Shown: positions 17,118 through 26,778, numbered from the stretch's first letter. The stretch is DNA of 61,802 bases from Equadaptatus sp045642025 (GCA_045642025.1 JAZUIB010000053.1:1-61802); one strand, 5' to 3'. The notes: generated by a model from the sequence alone, not told the origin. Made by a program: numbers and translations.

Positions 17118-17939
17118 TTATATCGTGTATGTAATACAAAAATATCTTTTACCAACACATAACCTAAAAATAATTTTTTCTCCCTCCACTAATGGAAATG
17201 CTTTTCTTTGCGAAAACTTCTTCTGTGAAAATTTTACCAGTTTATAATTTCCAATTTTTAATATCAATTTTCTCTTAAAAACATCTTCCCATGTATATGC
17301 AAAATGATGTATCGCATAATTTTTTTTATTTTCTAATGGTCTGCAAAAATAGTATGTCGGACAAATTATACCTGCCTTTCCAAAACAAAAAACGCTATCA
17401 CTTTCTATAGTTGAAGAAGGCATGATATTGCGCAAAATGGTAAATTTATATTTGGCTTCAAGATACTTTGAAACCTTATGCACGTTAGCAGTTAAATCAA
17501 GTTCTCCGTTCTCTTTAACAAAGTTCCTGTTTTTATATTCATCCAACAATGCCTTTATGTCAGCATTATTTTTTTCACATCCCCAAAACGATGTCGCAAT
17601 CTTTTGAGGAATACCGTCACCATATTCTTCAAGTCCGAGTACATGGGAATATTTTGTAAATTCATCTATTGACGTTGTAATTTCACAATCCGTGTCAAGA
17701 TAGAATCCACCATAACGGTAAAGTACATACAATCTAATATAATCAGATACAAATGCCCATTTCTTATACTTAAGGGCTTGGGTTACATATCTATTATCTA
17801 TCTCAGCGAGTATTTCGTTTCCCCACTGTTTAATTTCAAAATCCGGACAGTATTTTTTCCAGCTTTCAATACACGTCAGTACAGCTTTCGGCAACGGACT
17901 GTCACCAATCCATACATAATGAATAATTTTAGGTATCAT
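17118..17939 (-). CDS. Glycosyltransferase with DXD motif (OCH1/capsular type)
   Basis: The 273-residue protein begins IPKIIHYVWIGDSPLP and contains GGFYLDTDCE (around residues 77-86), the sugar-binding DXD region of the family named for yeast OCH1 (Gly_transf_sug). Such enzymes transfer hexoses or other sugars onto bacterial surface polysaccharides in the cytoplasm. It is the last gene of the minus-strand surface-glycan cluster, 31 bases after the Kdo transferase gene. The donor and acceptor cannot be told. No strong ribosome binding site is visible, which fits coupling to the upstream gene. Confidence 0.85.
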   Translation of the reverse strand: MIPKIIHYVWIGDSPLPKAVLTCIESWKKYCPDFEIKQWGNEILAEIDNRYVTQALKYKKWAFVSDYIRLYVLYRYGGFYLDTDCEITTSIDEFTKYSHVLGLEEYGDGIPQKIATSFWGCEKNNADIKALLDEYKNRNFVKENGELDLTANVHKVSKYLEAKYKFTILRNIMPSSTIESDSVFCFGKAGIICPTYYFCRPLENKKNYAIHHFAYTWEDVFKRKLILKIGNYKLVKFSQKKFSQRKAFPLVEGEKIIFRLCVGKRYFCITYTI

Positions 17940-17970
17940 ATTTTAATCTTTAACCCCACAATTTTGGAAA

Positions 17971-19260
17971 TTAGCAAATTGTTTTTTGTTCTTTCAAGTT
18001 TGCTTTTATACCTTCCCACGTTTTCTTTGTACTTCCTGCTCTTTCGGCAAAATATTTCTTGCATTTTTCTTTTACATTATCGGCGTTAATTTCGTCTCTG
18101 AGTATATTAAGCCACACCTCAAACAATTCTTCCGCAGAATATACCTGACAAGAAATTCCCTGCTTGATAAACTCTTCAGATATAATAGCAAAATCCTCCA
18201 TGTGAGGACCATATTGAACAGGTATTCCCCACACAGCAGGTTCAAGTATGCTGTGTCCTCCGTTCTCTGTAAAACTGCCTCCGACAAATGCAGCCCTACT
18301 TACACCATATAAATCAAAGAGAAGTCCTGTTTTGTCTACAACAAGTATATCCCAGTCATCACAGAGTTCGCTGTATTTGCACACCTTATGTCCGTCTTTG
18401 ACATTTTTACAAATTTCGTCAGACTGGTTAATATAACGGGGCACTATTATAAGACGAACGTCAGCATCATATTTCTTTAATCTTCGATACGCGTCAACAA
18501 CTATTTTTTCTTCACCGAGATGTGTACTGCCGGCTATAAATATCGGTCCTTTTCCTGTTTCAAGCAGTTCTGCCCAGTCTTCTTTAGGCGGTTGCTGTCT
18601 CATATCAAGCAAAACATCTGTTTTTGAATCTCCAACTGTAATTACATTATCTTCACTGATACCAAGTGAAATAAAACGTTTTGCATAAACTTCGTTACGC
18701 ACATACAGCTTTGTAAAACAGTTTATCATTTCTGCGGTAAATTTTTTGCAGATACAGCTCATGCCACGTCTCCAACTGCGTTCAGAAATCATTCCGTTAC
18801 ACAGATAAATCGGTATATTTCTTTTTCTCAGTTCTGTAAGAGTATTGGGCCACAATTCTTTCTCTGACAGAATAAACGCAACAGGCTTCAATGTCTCTAT
18901 TGCTGAAACCGAATATTTTACTGTATCCCACGGATGGTAAAACAACAAATCGTAATAACCGTACAGTAATTTTTTTCCCATTGCTTTTCCGCTGTCGGTC
19001 ATCGTTGTAAGTACAATTGGCAAATCAAAGCCGTCAGCACGCATTTCTTTTATGAGTCCCGACGCTGCCAACACTTCACCGGCTGAAGGCGCATGCACCC
19101 AAAGAGGGGATCTGCCGCCAAGCATTTTAAGCTGCTCAGGCGATATATTGCCTCTGCGTTCTTCAATACCTTCAGTTTTATGTTTTAATCTCAGTTTGTA
19201 ATCAACCGTTTTATATATCAAGGCGATAACAGGTTCATATATGTGTTTCAGAACAGACAT
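17971..19260 (-). CDS. waaA: 3-deoxy-D-manno-octulosonic acid (Kdo) transferase
   Basis: WaaA adds Kdo to lipid A precursor at the inner membrane. The 429-residue length and motifs fit: WVHAPSAGEV near residue 53 contains the catalytic glutamate, ILSEKELWPN is the second family motif, and the C-terminal nucleotide-sugar site reads GGSFTENGGHSILEPA. The usual first motif is WxHAVSVGE, so this is a mild variant. AAGGTGC precedes the ATG. Its presence argues that the organism makes lipopolysaccharide. No other lipid A gene (lpx, kds) is in the window. Confidence 0.93.
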   Translation of the reverse strand: MSVLKHIYEPVIALIYKTVDYKLRLKHKTEGIEERRGNISPEQLKMLGGRSPLWVHAPSAGEVLAASGLIKEMRADGFDLPIVLTTMTDSGKAMGKKLLYGYYDLLFYHPWDTVKYSVSAIETLKPVAFILSEKELWPNTLTELRKRNIPIYLCNGMISERSWRRGMSCICKKFTAEMINCFTKLYVRNEVYAKRFISLGISEDNVITVGDSKTDVLLDMRQQPPKEDWAELLETGKGPIFIAGSTHLGEEKIVVDAYRRLKKYDADVRLIIVPRYINQSDEICKNVKDGHKVCKYSELCDDWDILVVDKTGLLFDLYGVSRAAFVGGSFTENGGHSILEPAVWGIPVQYGPHMEDFAIISEEFIKQGISCQVYSAEELFEVWLNILRDEINADNVKEKCKKYFAERAGSTKKTWEGIKANLKEQKTIC

Positions 19261-19273
19261 AGTACTGCACCTT

Positions 19274-20332
19274 CTATACTTTTTCTATTTTTATGCCATA
19301 TTTATCAAACAATTCGAATACAGCATCTATATTTTTCGTAGCAAGCATTGTTTTGTTGCAGACCGAAACAACTTCGACCTTTGGCAGCAGCCATTTTGCG
19401 GTAATCATGGCTGTACTCAAAGAACCAACAACATTCTTCAGTGTTCTGTGAAAAAGCAAATAATAAATCTCTATGGGCAGATATGCGGGAAGTTCTGTCA
19501 CGTTTCCGCTAATGCTCAATTTTTTGGAAAGTTCTTTGTTTTCTGTATCATCTGGGTGTTTTTTAATTGCTACGTTCAAATCTTTTGCAATAGCTTTTTC
19601 AACATACGAACGCATAAGACCGATGTATTCATCATTACAGTAGGTATTGGAATCTAACGCTATAATTACATTGATATTACGGGAGACCAGTTTATTAAGT
19701 TCTGTTGGTATATTTTCAAACCTTAATTTCTTTAAGATAGCTGTATTGTCAATTCTATTCTTTTGCATAGCCCCAAAATTATCAGGCAAATATTGCGGGC
19801 TTAGTGCTTCTGCAAATTCTGATACACTGCCGCCTGCCATCTGTCCTTGAACATCCCCACTGTCATGCCATGCACCGTAAATCAGTCTGTCTCCAAGTTT
19901 TTCAAAGAAATTCTTTTTGGCAATCCACTCTTTTTCTGTGTACGTTATAATACCGTCTTCTACAAAATGTAGTTCCGCAGCGCTATTTTTGAGGAGGTGC
20001 AGAAGATACGCCGTATACAAATGACGTTCACAGGAATAGTAAAACTTTGAAACCGGCGGATTTACATTTAAGATTTCATCGATTGTTCTCATATTTCTTT
20101 TCTTTATCGGGATCATTTTAAGGTTGTTCACTTTGTCTGTCGCGTCAAGCATATAAACACACATTTTAATGTCTGGGAAAAAACTGCTTAAAATTTTCTG
20201 ACATTGTATCTTGGACTGCGTGTTTGAGGTAAGAATCATAATATTATGATTATCACAGCCGTTTTTTGCTGCTATCGCATAATTTAGTAACATGTGGTAC
20301 TGGGTATATGGCAGGAATAGTGTAGTTTTCAC
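19274..20332 (-). CDS. GT52-like glycosyltransferase (LPS sialyltransferase family type)
   Basis: The 352-residue protein resembles glycosyltransferase family 52, which includes lipooligosaccharide sialyltransferases and related enzymes. Visible features are the N-terminal FLPYTQYHMLLN, the central ELHFVEDGIITY and a late IKKHPDDTENKELSKKL segment with the family-type KxHP. It begins with GTG at 20332, preceded by GGAG at nine bases. Sialic acid synthesis genes are not nearby, so the sugar could be something else. It lies between the heptosyltransferase-like gene and waaA in the same orientation. Confidence 0.7.
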   Translation of the reverse strand: MKTTLFLPYTQYHMLLNYAIAAKNGCDNHNIMILTSNTQSKIQCQKILSSFFPDIKMCVYMLDATDKVNNLKMIPIKKRNMRTIDEILNVNPPVSKFYYSCERHLYTAYLLHLLKNSAAELHFVEDGIITYTEKEWIAKKNFFEKLGDRLIYGAWHDSGDVQGQMAGGSVSEFAEALSPQYLPDNFGAMQKNRIDNTAILKKLRFENIPTELNKLVSRNINVIIALDSNTYCNDEYIGLMRSYVEKAIAKDLNVAIKKHPDDTENKELSKKLSISGNVTELPAYLPIEIYYLLFHRTLKNVVGSLSTAMITAKWLLPKVEVVSVCNKTMLATKNIDAVFELFDKYGIKIEKV

Positions 20333-20395
20333 AAATAATCACTCCGTTTTGCAAAGCACCGCTTATATCAATTATCTTGTCCGTAAGTAATTGAG

Positions 20396-21388
20396 TTATA
20401 TAAGCATTTTTTGGATGATGTGAAAAACTTTCTGCGGGGATATTTTTTTCATACAGTCGTTATGTCCGAATTTACAGTGTTTAACGCCTGTATCTCCACA
20501 TGGAGAACATGGATAATTCAGTGTTATATTTTCATGTTTGCTTCCCCAACAGCCTGCATAGGTTGGATTTGTAGCACCAAACAGTGCCACTGTCGGAATA
20601 CTGAAAGCACTTGCTAAATGTAACGGACCTGTGTCTCCAGTCACAAATAATTTTGCCAAAGAAATTCTTGCAGCATTTTTCAATATATTGGTTTTGCCTG
20701 AAAAATCAATAATGTGTCCGTCTGCCTTTGCAATAATTTCCTGGGCGGCTTGAATTTCTATATCAGAATATCCCATTACTGCCACTTTGCAGTTGTCTTT
20801 GAAATGCGCAGTTAATAAGTTTGCCAATGCCAAGAAATTTTCTGTACCCCACATTTTGGTTTCATAACTTGCGCCAAGATTGAGAATTATGAGATCTTTA
20901 GCAGCGTTGCCTAATTCTTTTCTGGTTTCTTCAATAAGTTCATCGGAAACATAACAACGCATATTGTTGGAATAGACAGGTACTCCGAGTTTTGACATCG
21001 CATAAAGATTACGCGCTGCCTCATGGTTGTATTTTCTTGACAAATGCCTCTTCAGCAAACTCCATATCGGTTTATAGCTTGCGCCTGAAAAAAGCTGCAA
21101 GATATTGCTGCAAAAATCTATTACAAGGTCATAATGCCCTGCTCGGTATGTTTTAATTGCATTAAGACCCTTGAATGTTTTTCTGTCAAATGTATGTATT
21201 TCCTGCCACGATGTGTCAGCAGCGCATAATTCAGCAACAGCCGGAACAGCATAAAGTACAAAATATGCTTCAGGCAGATATTGTCTAAGGTTATAAAGCG
21301 CTGCAGAACAAAAAAGATGATCACCAATAAAAGGCTTTGCTACAACAAGAACTCTTTTGATTTTTGCAGGATTAAGTCTCATGACCAT
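20396..21388 (-). CDS. GT9 heptosyltransferase-like protein
   Basis: The product of about 330 residues matches glycosyltransferase family 9, the ADP-heptose:LPS heptosyltransferases. The late FVTGDTGPLHLASA and VALFGATNP motifs and the CSPCG segment are typical of the nucleotide-sugar site. It is the first gene of the surface-glycan group. The frame opens with GTG at 21394; the ATG at 21388 sits five bases after GAGG and the ATG at 21382 eleven bases after it, so the start is uncertain by two codons. The heptose donor pathway is not in the window. Confidence 0.85.
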   Translation of the reverse strand: MVMRLNPAKIKRVLVVAKPFIGDHLFCSAALYNLRQYLPEAYFVLYAVPAVAELCAADTSWQEIHTFDRKTFKGLNAIKTYRAGHYDLVIDFCSNILQLFSGASYKPIWSLLKRHLSRKYNHEAARNLYAMSKLGVPVYSNNMRCYVSDELIEETRKELGNAAKDLIILNLGASYETKMWGTENFLALANLLTAHFKDNCKVAVMGYSDIEIQAAQEIIAKADGHIIDFSGKTNILKNAARISLAKLFVTGDTGPLHLASAFSIPTVALFGATNPTYAGCWGSKHENITLNYPCSPCGDTGVKHCKFGHNDCMKKISPQKVFHIIQKMLI

Positions 21389-21567
21389 ACACACCTCAAA
21401 TAAAACATATCAACCAGATAGATATAACATCTTATTGTTATACATTATCAAACAATTTGTTGCTTACATGAACATACTATATCTATTTGTAACATATGTC
21501 AACAACAATCAGTCAGTTAATTTTTATGTAAATATAACCGATAGTAATATATATTGGAGGTGTTGTA

Positions 21568-21918
21568 ATGCTTGGAGAGACTATTAAACGGTTGCGTGCG
21601 GCAAAAGGCTGGACGCAGGATAATTTGGCAGATAAGCTGTATGTATCAACGGGGTATATCTCAGCGATAGAGACGAACAGGAGAGTTCCGTCACTGCCTA
21701 CTGTTTTGAAACTGATAGAACTTTTGGAATGCTCTCCTAATGAACTTTTTGATTTTGCCGGCACAGAGGATAATGCTTGCGAGAACTGCGAATACAAAAA
21801 GATGGATGATACCACTCTTGCAACAGTTGATTTAATGAGAACTCTTAAGCCTGAGGAAAAATTTAAGGTTTTCTATTACGCAAAAGACCAGTCTATTATT
21901 TCTAACATAAAAAAATAG
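21568..21918 (+). CDS. XRE-family helix-turn-helix regulator
   Basis: The 116-residue protein has an N-terminal Cro/CI-type HTH (about residues 5-58): IKRLRAAKGWTQDNLADKLYV followed by the recognition helix region STGYISAIETNRRVPS. A short C-terminal part contains a CENCEY pair of cysteines and the segment LKPEEKFKVFYYAK. The target is unknown. TTGGAGGTG precedes the ATG. It is divergent from the glycosyltransferase cluster across 180 AT-rich bases that contain an imperfect TTGTTG...CAACAA dyad, so it may regulate itself or that cluster. Confidence 0.88.
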   Translation: MLGETIKRLRAAKGWTQDNLADKLYVSTGYISAIETNRRVPSLPTVLKLIELLECSPNELFDFAGTEDNACENCEYKKMDDTTLATVDLMRTLKPEEKFKVFYYAKDQSIISNIKK

Positions 21919-22022
21919 CCCGCGCTGAGGCTGCTGCGCAAATTGAGAGCCTGTATATCTACTCCGTAACACTCTCTGATGAAAAACATAACTTACCGTA
22001 ATATGTTTATGTCAGACAAACA

Positions 22023-22050
22023 AACAGCCGGTTCTCACTCTCCGGCTGTT
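22023..22050. terminator. Hairpin between the XRE gene and arcC (convergent)
   Basis: The perfect 9-bp stem AACAGCCGG / CCGGCTGTT has a 10-base loop, with short T-containing tails on both strands. It could end both convergent transcripts. Confidence 0.7.
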
Positions 22051-22083
22051 GTTATTGTACTGTGCTTTAGTTCTATTTTAGAG

Positions 22084-23055
22084 TTATTTCAAACAGTATC
22101 TGCCTTTTGAAAGTGTGCCTTTGCTTATGCGTGTGCCTGTTTTTCCTTTGAAGGCATCTAGCGCGTGAGTTATGTCCGTAATAATTGTTTTTCTGCCGTT
22201 TGCGGAGCGGGCAAATTTCACCGCTGCCTCCATTTTTGGCAGCATTGAGCCTGCCGCGAATTGTCCGGAATCTATGTGTTTCTGCGCTTCGTCAACGGTT
22301 ATGGCATTAAGGTCTGTTTCGTTAGGCTTTCTGTAATTTATCGAAACTTTTTCCATGCCTGTGAGTATTGCAAGGCAGTCTGCGCTGATTTCACGCGCTA
22401 AAAGCGCTGAAACATAGTCTTTGTCTATAATAGCACGGACACTTCTATATTTGTTTTCGTCTTTTACAACAGGGATTCCCGCGCCTCCGCAGGTGATTAC
22501 AACGTTTCCTTCGTCAAGCGCACGGCAGATTGTGTCAAGTTTGATAATTTTTTGCGGCTTCGGCGATGCTATTACTTTCCTGTAGCCGCGTCCCGCGTCT
22601 TCCATAATAGTTATTCCCGTTTTTTGCGCTAATTCTTCAGCGGCTTCTTTTGTCATAAATTCGCCGATTGGTTTTGTCGGTTTTGCAAATGCAGGGTCGT
22701 TTTCGTCAACCAAAACTTCGGTGATTATTGAAACTACGTCTCTGTTTTTAATTCCGCGGCGCGTCATTTCTTCACGCAGCGCATTTGCAATATCGCCGCC
22801 AATATATGCCTGGGTCATAGCAATACGGGTAGAGAAAGGAATTTCCGCTGCTTTGGGATTTACAGCTGCAATTTTATTTATGATATTTTCAACCTGACCA
22901 AGCTGAGGGCCGTTGCCGTGAGTAATCACAACGTTGCAGCCTTCCTGCAAAAGGTCACAGACAAACGCGGCTGTTTCCGCCGCGCCTTTAAGCTGTTCGG
23001 TATGGCTGTTGCCGAGAGCGTTGCCGCCGACGGCAATGACAACCTGTTTTGTCAT
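22084..23055 (-). CDS. arcC: Carbamate kinase
   Basis: ArcC transfers phosphate between carbamoyl phosphate and ADP, giving ATP in arginine or purine fermentation. The 323-residue protein has the family motifs VIAVGGNALGN at the N-terminus, VITHGNGPQLGQVENI, VITCGGAGIPV and FAAGSMLPKMEAAVKF. The ATG directly follows the lysA stop, so it is translated as the second gene of lysA-arcC. No arginine deiminase or ornithine carbamoyltransferase gene is adjacent, so the carbamoyl phosphate source is not evident. Confidence 0.94.
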   Translation of the reverse strand: MTKQVVIAVGGNALGNSHTEQLKGAAETAAFVCDLLQEGCNVVITHGNGPQLGQVENIINKIAAVNPKAAEIPFSTRIAMTQAYIGGDIANALREEMTRRGIKNRDVVSIITEVLVDENDPAFAKPTKPIGEFMTKEAAEELAQKTGITIMEDAGRGYRKVIASPKPQKIIKLDTICRALDEGNVVITCGGAGIPVVKDENKYRSVRAIIDKDYVSALLAREISADCLAILTGMEKVSINYRKPNETDLNAITVDEAQKHIDSGQFAAGSMLPKMEAAVKFARSANGRKTIITDITHALDAFKGKTGTRISKGTLSKGRYCLK

Positions 23056-24276
23056 TTAGAAATTTCTCATTAAATCTTCAAAGGTATCTGCGCGTCTTAT
23101 GCACTGAAGCTTTCCGTCTTCTTTAATAAGCACTTCAGCCGGTTTGAGTCTGCAGTTGTAGTTTGATGACATGCAGAAACCGTACGCGCCGGCATTTTCA
23201 ACTGCGATCAGGTCGCCTTCGCGGACAGGTCCTATGTTTCTGTCACGCGCAAGCACGTCTCCGCTTTCGCAGATGTTGCCGACAACATTTACGCTGCCAT
23301 CTGTTGCGGGAAGGCTTACGTCAGCGCCTCCGAGTACCGTTATGTGATGATATGAATCGTACATCACAGGGCGCTGAAGAACGTTAAAACCTATGTCTGT
23401 ACCAACGTATTTTGAGCCGTAGTTGTCTTTAATTGAGTGAACTCTGCCGAGTATGACAGAGCTTTCGGCAACGACATAACGACCGGGCTCACAGTTAAAT
23501 TCAACATTTTTATTGTCATAGCCTGCGCGGAATTCTTCAAGTATCGGGCGGAATTGTTTCATAAATTCTTTGAAGTCAAGACGAGGTTCCCCAGGTTTAT
23601 AGGGGCAGCCAAAACCTCCGCCGAAGTCGACAAATTCAAGTCCGGGGAAGTAATGTTTTACAAGTTCGAGCAACGCTTTTGCAGCGTCAATATACGGAAT
23701 CGGGTCAAGGAAAAGCGAGCCGATATGCTGCTGAACTCCAACAAGGCGCAGTTTGTATCTGTCAAGCACTGGCTTTACCTGATCAAAGAGCTCAGCCTGT
23801 ACGCCAAATTTTGTTTCGTGTCCGGCTGTGATGACTTTTTTGTCATGCCCTGCGCCCATGCCGTAGCCGGGATTTACACGGATAGAAATTCTGCCGCCTG
23901 GGTTGATTTTGCCGAAGGTTTCAAGCTGGCTGAGAGAGTCAACGCTTAGAAGAACGTTCCTGTCTATTGCAAATTTCATTTCTTCAGCTGAAACGTTGTT
24001 TGTGATACAGTATATCTGCTCGTCAGTGAAGCCTGCCTTTTCAGCAAGGAAAATTTCACCGGGCGACATTGCATCGCAGTAGAAGCCTTCTTCGCGAATT
24101 ATTTTCATGAGATGTATGTTTGTATTGGCTTTGATGGAATAACTCGGAATGAGAAGTCCGTCAAAGGCTTCAATCATCTCGCGGCAGTGCGAGCGAAGCT
24201 CTTTTTCGCTGTAAACATATACAGGTGTCCCGTATTCAGCGGTAATCTTCTGTGCAAGTTTGAGATCGATGAACAT
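23056..24276 (-). CDS. lysA: Diaminopimelate decarboxylase
   Basis: LysA is a PLP enzyme that decarboxylates meso-diaminopimelate to lysine. The 406-residue protein has YSIKANTN (PLP-binding lysine near residue 50), HIGS, a glycine-rich FVDFGGGFGCPY phosphate-binding segment, CEPGRYVV, and CESGDVLARDR contributing the second-subunit cysteine. AAGGGAG precedes the ATG. It is the first gene of lysA-arcC. Its presence fits the DAP-type MurE encoded in the division cluster. Confidence 0.94.
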   Translation of the reverse strand: MFIDLKLAQKITAEYGTPVYVYSEKELRSHCREMIEAFDGLLIPSYSIKANTNIHLMKIIREEGFYCDAMSPGEIFLAEKAGFTDEQIYCITNNVSAEEMKFAIDRNVLLSVDSLSQLETFGKINPGGRISIRVNPGYGMGAGHDKKVITAGHETKFGVQAELFDQVKPVLDRYKLRLVGVQQHIGSLFLDPIPYIDAAKALLELVKHYFPGLEFVDFGGGFGCPYKPGEPRLDFKEFMKQFRPILEEFRAGYDNKNVEFNCEPGRYVVAESSVILGRVHSIKDNYGSKYVGTDIGFNVLQRPVMYDSYHHITVLGGADVSLPATDGSVNVVGNICESGDVLARDRNIGPVREGDLIAVENAGAYGFCMSSNYNCRLKPAEVLIKEDGKLQCIRRADTFEDLMRNF

Positions 24277-24350
24277 AGCGTTGTCTCCCTTGTGTTATAT
24301 ATTGTTTATGCCTAAAAATACTACACTGATACTGTAAAAAATGCAAATTT

Positions 24351-25481
24351 TTATACTGTAATAATGCTGCTCACCCACTCGTTGAATTTTTCACCGATGA
24401 AAATCGGTATTTGTTTTCTGTATATTCTTCCTGAACAGGCTTCGTGCGGCAGCGGTACAAAGTGCGTTTTCGGTGAAAGCACCGGCTTATACATTGGATC
24501 AGCGATTACAAGTTTTGCGTTTTTTAATGCCTCTGTTATTTCGTCTTCGTATATTGCAGTAGTGTCGTTCTTTACAAGCATTCCACAACTGTATTCTGTA
24601 GGACATATTATGTTTGCGTCAATTTCAAAGTCTTTTTTCAGCGCTGCCCGCATGGAAACCGCAGTTACAGCCTCGCCGATAATATAATTTTCCGTCTGAT
24701 TGTTTTTAGGATATTTTACAGCCGTATTATTTTTAATTGCACACAATATATCGTTTGAAAAATTCTTTCCGACAGGACAGCCTACAATATACGGTGTGCC
24801 AAATTTTTCTTTTAACAGCTGTGCCGCTGACAATCCGCATGAGGACACAACAACATTACATTCTGCTTTTGACGACTGTGCAAGTTTTTCATAATCTGAG
24901 TCCATTGCCCACACTGCGTTGACTTTATATCCATTTGCTTCAAAGAATTTTCGCAGTTCTTCAACATTTCCGGTAATTGAAAAATCAAGCGGCGTAACCC
25001 CAAGCAGATTTATTGTATCCTTTTCTTTTTTGCACGGTATGCAGAAACGTTCGGCAAAAGCGGCAAGCGCCATATTAACGCCCGAAACGTAGGAATGCAT
25101 ACTGTTTGTCTGAAATCCAAAAGTAGGTATACCGGTACGTTTTTCAACAAGTTTTGCCGCAGCTTTAAAGTCTGTACCTATCATTGAGGGAATTATTGTG
25201 CCGGCTATTGAAATGAATTTCGGCTGCAACTGCTCCGCTGTTTCCGCTATATCATTTATTAGTTTTTCATCGCGCCCCAATATCACGTCAAATTGTTCCA
25301 GCGCAGAGATATATACATGCGACGGCTTAGTAAACCAACGAGGCTCGTCGTGTGTCGCGTAAGTTGAATTGCAGCCTGACGGGTCATGCATAACAATTAA
25401 CCCGCCAAGTTCATAGAGCGCGGAAGAAACACCCATAACGTCTGCCGTATAGGTTGAGAGTATTCTGTTAGTTTGCCGCAT
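24351..25481 (-). CDS. Nitrogenase component-1-like protein, subunit A
   Basis: The 376-residue protein belongs to the oxidoreductase/nitrogenase component 1 superfamily (NifD/NifK, BchN/B, CfbD relatives). MHDPSGC around residues 31-37 matches the HGPxGC cluster-ligand motif. The second expected ligand position reads GTIIPSMIGTDF and has lost its cysteine. Later cysteines lie in CPVGKN and CPTEYSCGM. GGGGGTG precedes the ATG at 25481; the frame extends to 25529 inside the upstream gene. The start overlaps that gene by 14 bases. No NifH-type reductase gene is in the window. The substrate is unknown, and this is unlikely to be a true N2 reductase. Confidence 0.8.
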   Translation of the reverse strand: MRQTNRILSTYTADVMGVSSALYELGGLIVMHDPSGCNSTYATHDEPRWFTKPSHVYISALEQFDVILGRDEKLINDIAETAEQLQPKFISIAGTIIPSMIGTDFKAAAKLVEKRTGIPTFGFQTNSMHSYVSGVNMALAAFAERFCIPCKKEKDTINLLGVTPLDFSITGNVEELRKFFEANGYKVNAVWAMDSDYEKLAQSSKAECNVVVSSCGLSAAQLLKEKFGTPYIVGCPVGKNFSNDILCAIKNNTAVKYPKNNQTENYIIGEAVTAVSMRAALKKDFEIDANIICPTEYSCGMLVKNDTTAIYEDEITEALKNAKLVIADPMYKPVLSPKTHFVPLPHEACSGRIYRKQIPIFIGEKFNEWVSSIITV

Positions 25482-26778
25482 AACAGCACCCCCAGCCTTT
25501 TGTCTGTATGAGACTAATATCTTTTTCATTTTCTGCGGCAGCGCGCATATCGCGCATCAGCCTGCATATTCCGTCAAAACCCCACAGACCGGCACCTTCT
25601 ACAAGATTAACAAAGTGCGCTGTCCTGTTAAAAAATGCTGCCTTTTGCCCTATCGCAAGCACATTTGTTGCTTTGTGAGGATATACCTGAGCAATCGGGT
25701 TGATTGCAGAATATATTTTTATTTCTGGCTTGTATTTTTTCAGCCATTCAAAAGCCTTTCTGTCTCCGTCGACAAAGACATTTCCGAATACGCCCGTAAC
25801 GTTCAAGCCATGTTCAATAAGAAACCGCGCAAGTTCCAGAGGACGAGGGACAGCGACATAGTCTATCTCAATGGACATATTGCCGATTGTTTCTTTTGTT
25901 TTTGCGATTTCTCTTTCAGTTTTGTCTTTAAGTTTTTCAATATCAGGCATTTGACAGTCTAAAGTATCTGAAACAAGCATGAGCGATTTTTCAATTTCGC
26001 CGTAATTAAAAGCAAGCGGCAAGACAATCGGTATCTGCCCAAGCCGTCCGCTCAGTTTAAAATTGCCGGCGTCTGAGTACGGCATTGTGCTTATGTTTGC
26101 AACACTTTCCGACATTGACTGAAATTCTTCGTAGTTTTTGCACGTGCAGACATCTTTCACTTCATAACCGGCGGCTGAAAGCATCTGTATAAGTTCGCAG
26201 CTTTCAGGCAGTTCCTTAACGTTGCCAAGAATGTTGACACTCCTGCCTTTTGCTTTAGGCGGAAGCAGCGTGTACATCTGTTTTCTCAAAAGAGTTTCCG
26301 CCGCGCCGACAGTGCGTTTCATAATAAGATTCATATAGCAGTCAGCAAAATCTATATCGGGAAATTTCTCTCGCAGAACTTTGTAAACATAAATTAAATC
26401 GCACCCAATGAAATTATGTATGCAGGTAGTAAACAACAGCACAGCCTTAGGGCGATTTTGAAGTTTTTCAATAATATCCGAAACACCGTCAATAATAAGC
26501 GTATCAATTTTTCCGTCAATCAGATTTTTTTCTTCTATTGCAACCGTTGAAAAACGATTCATACAGCCCATCTCAGCCGCAGTAAGCACAACGCCGCGAA
26601 GACATGCCTGCGCCGCGACATATATCTGGTGGCTTTCGGGCACAAGCATACCGACATGAACAATATTCCAGTTGCCGCGCGCAGGAGGACTGTATTCAAG
26701 CGTTGATTTGAACGGTGCGGGAAATTTTGCTTCACCGACAGACACAACAGCGTTTTTTTCGTTGATTGACCGCAACAT
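25468..26778 (-). CDS. Nitrogenase component-1-like protein, subunit B
   Basis: The 436-residue partner is also of the nitrogenase component 1 superfamily. LLFTTCIHNFIGCDL near residues 114-128 matches the family's second motif, normally TTCxxExIGDD, with an extra cysteine in place of the first aspartate. The first motif region, VGMLVPESHQIYVAAQAC (42-59), lacks the usual GC. The protein ends with a WGCCYA tail. Subunit A keeps the first motif and lost the second, while this one is the reverse, so a shared cluster at the interface could be built from both. The ATG abuts the stop of the methyltransferase gene upstream. Confidence 0.78.
   Translation of the reverse strand: MLRSINEKNAVVSVGEAKFPAPFKSTLEYSPPARGNWNIVHVGMLVPESHQIYVAAQACLRGVVLTAAEMGCMNRFSTVAIEEKNLIDGKIDTLIIDGVSDIIEKLQNRPKAVLLFTTCIHNFIGCDLIYVYKVLREKFPDIDFADCYMNLIMKRTVGAAETLLRKQMYTLLPPKAKGRSVNILGNVKELPESCELIQMLSAAGYEVKDVCTCKNYEEFQSMSESVANISTMPYSDAGNFKLSGRLGQIPIVLPLAFNYGEIEKSLMLVSDTLDCQMPDIEKLKDKTEREIAKTKETIGNMSIEIDYVAVPRPLELARFLIEHGLNVTGVFGNVFVDGDRKAFEWLKKYKPEIKIYSAINPIAQVYPHKATNVLAIGQKAAFFNRTAHFVNLVEGAGLWGFDGICRLMRDMRAAAENEKDISLIQTKGWGCCYAAN

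Noticed and set aside
24351..26778. A functional N2-fixing nitrogenase
   Set aside because: Several cluster cysteines are missing from each subunit and there is no nifH, nifE, nifN or nifB nearby.
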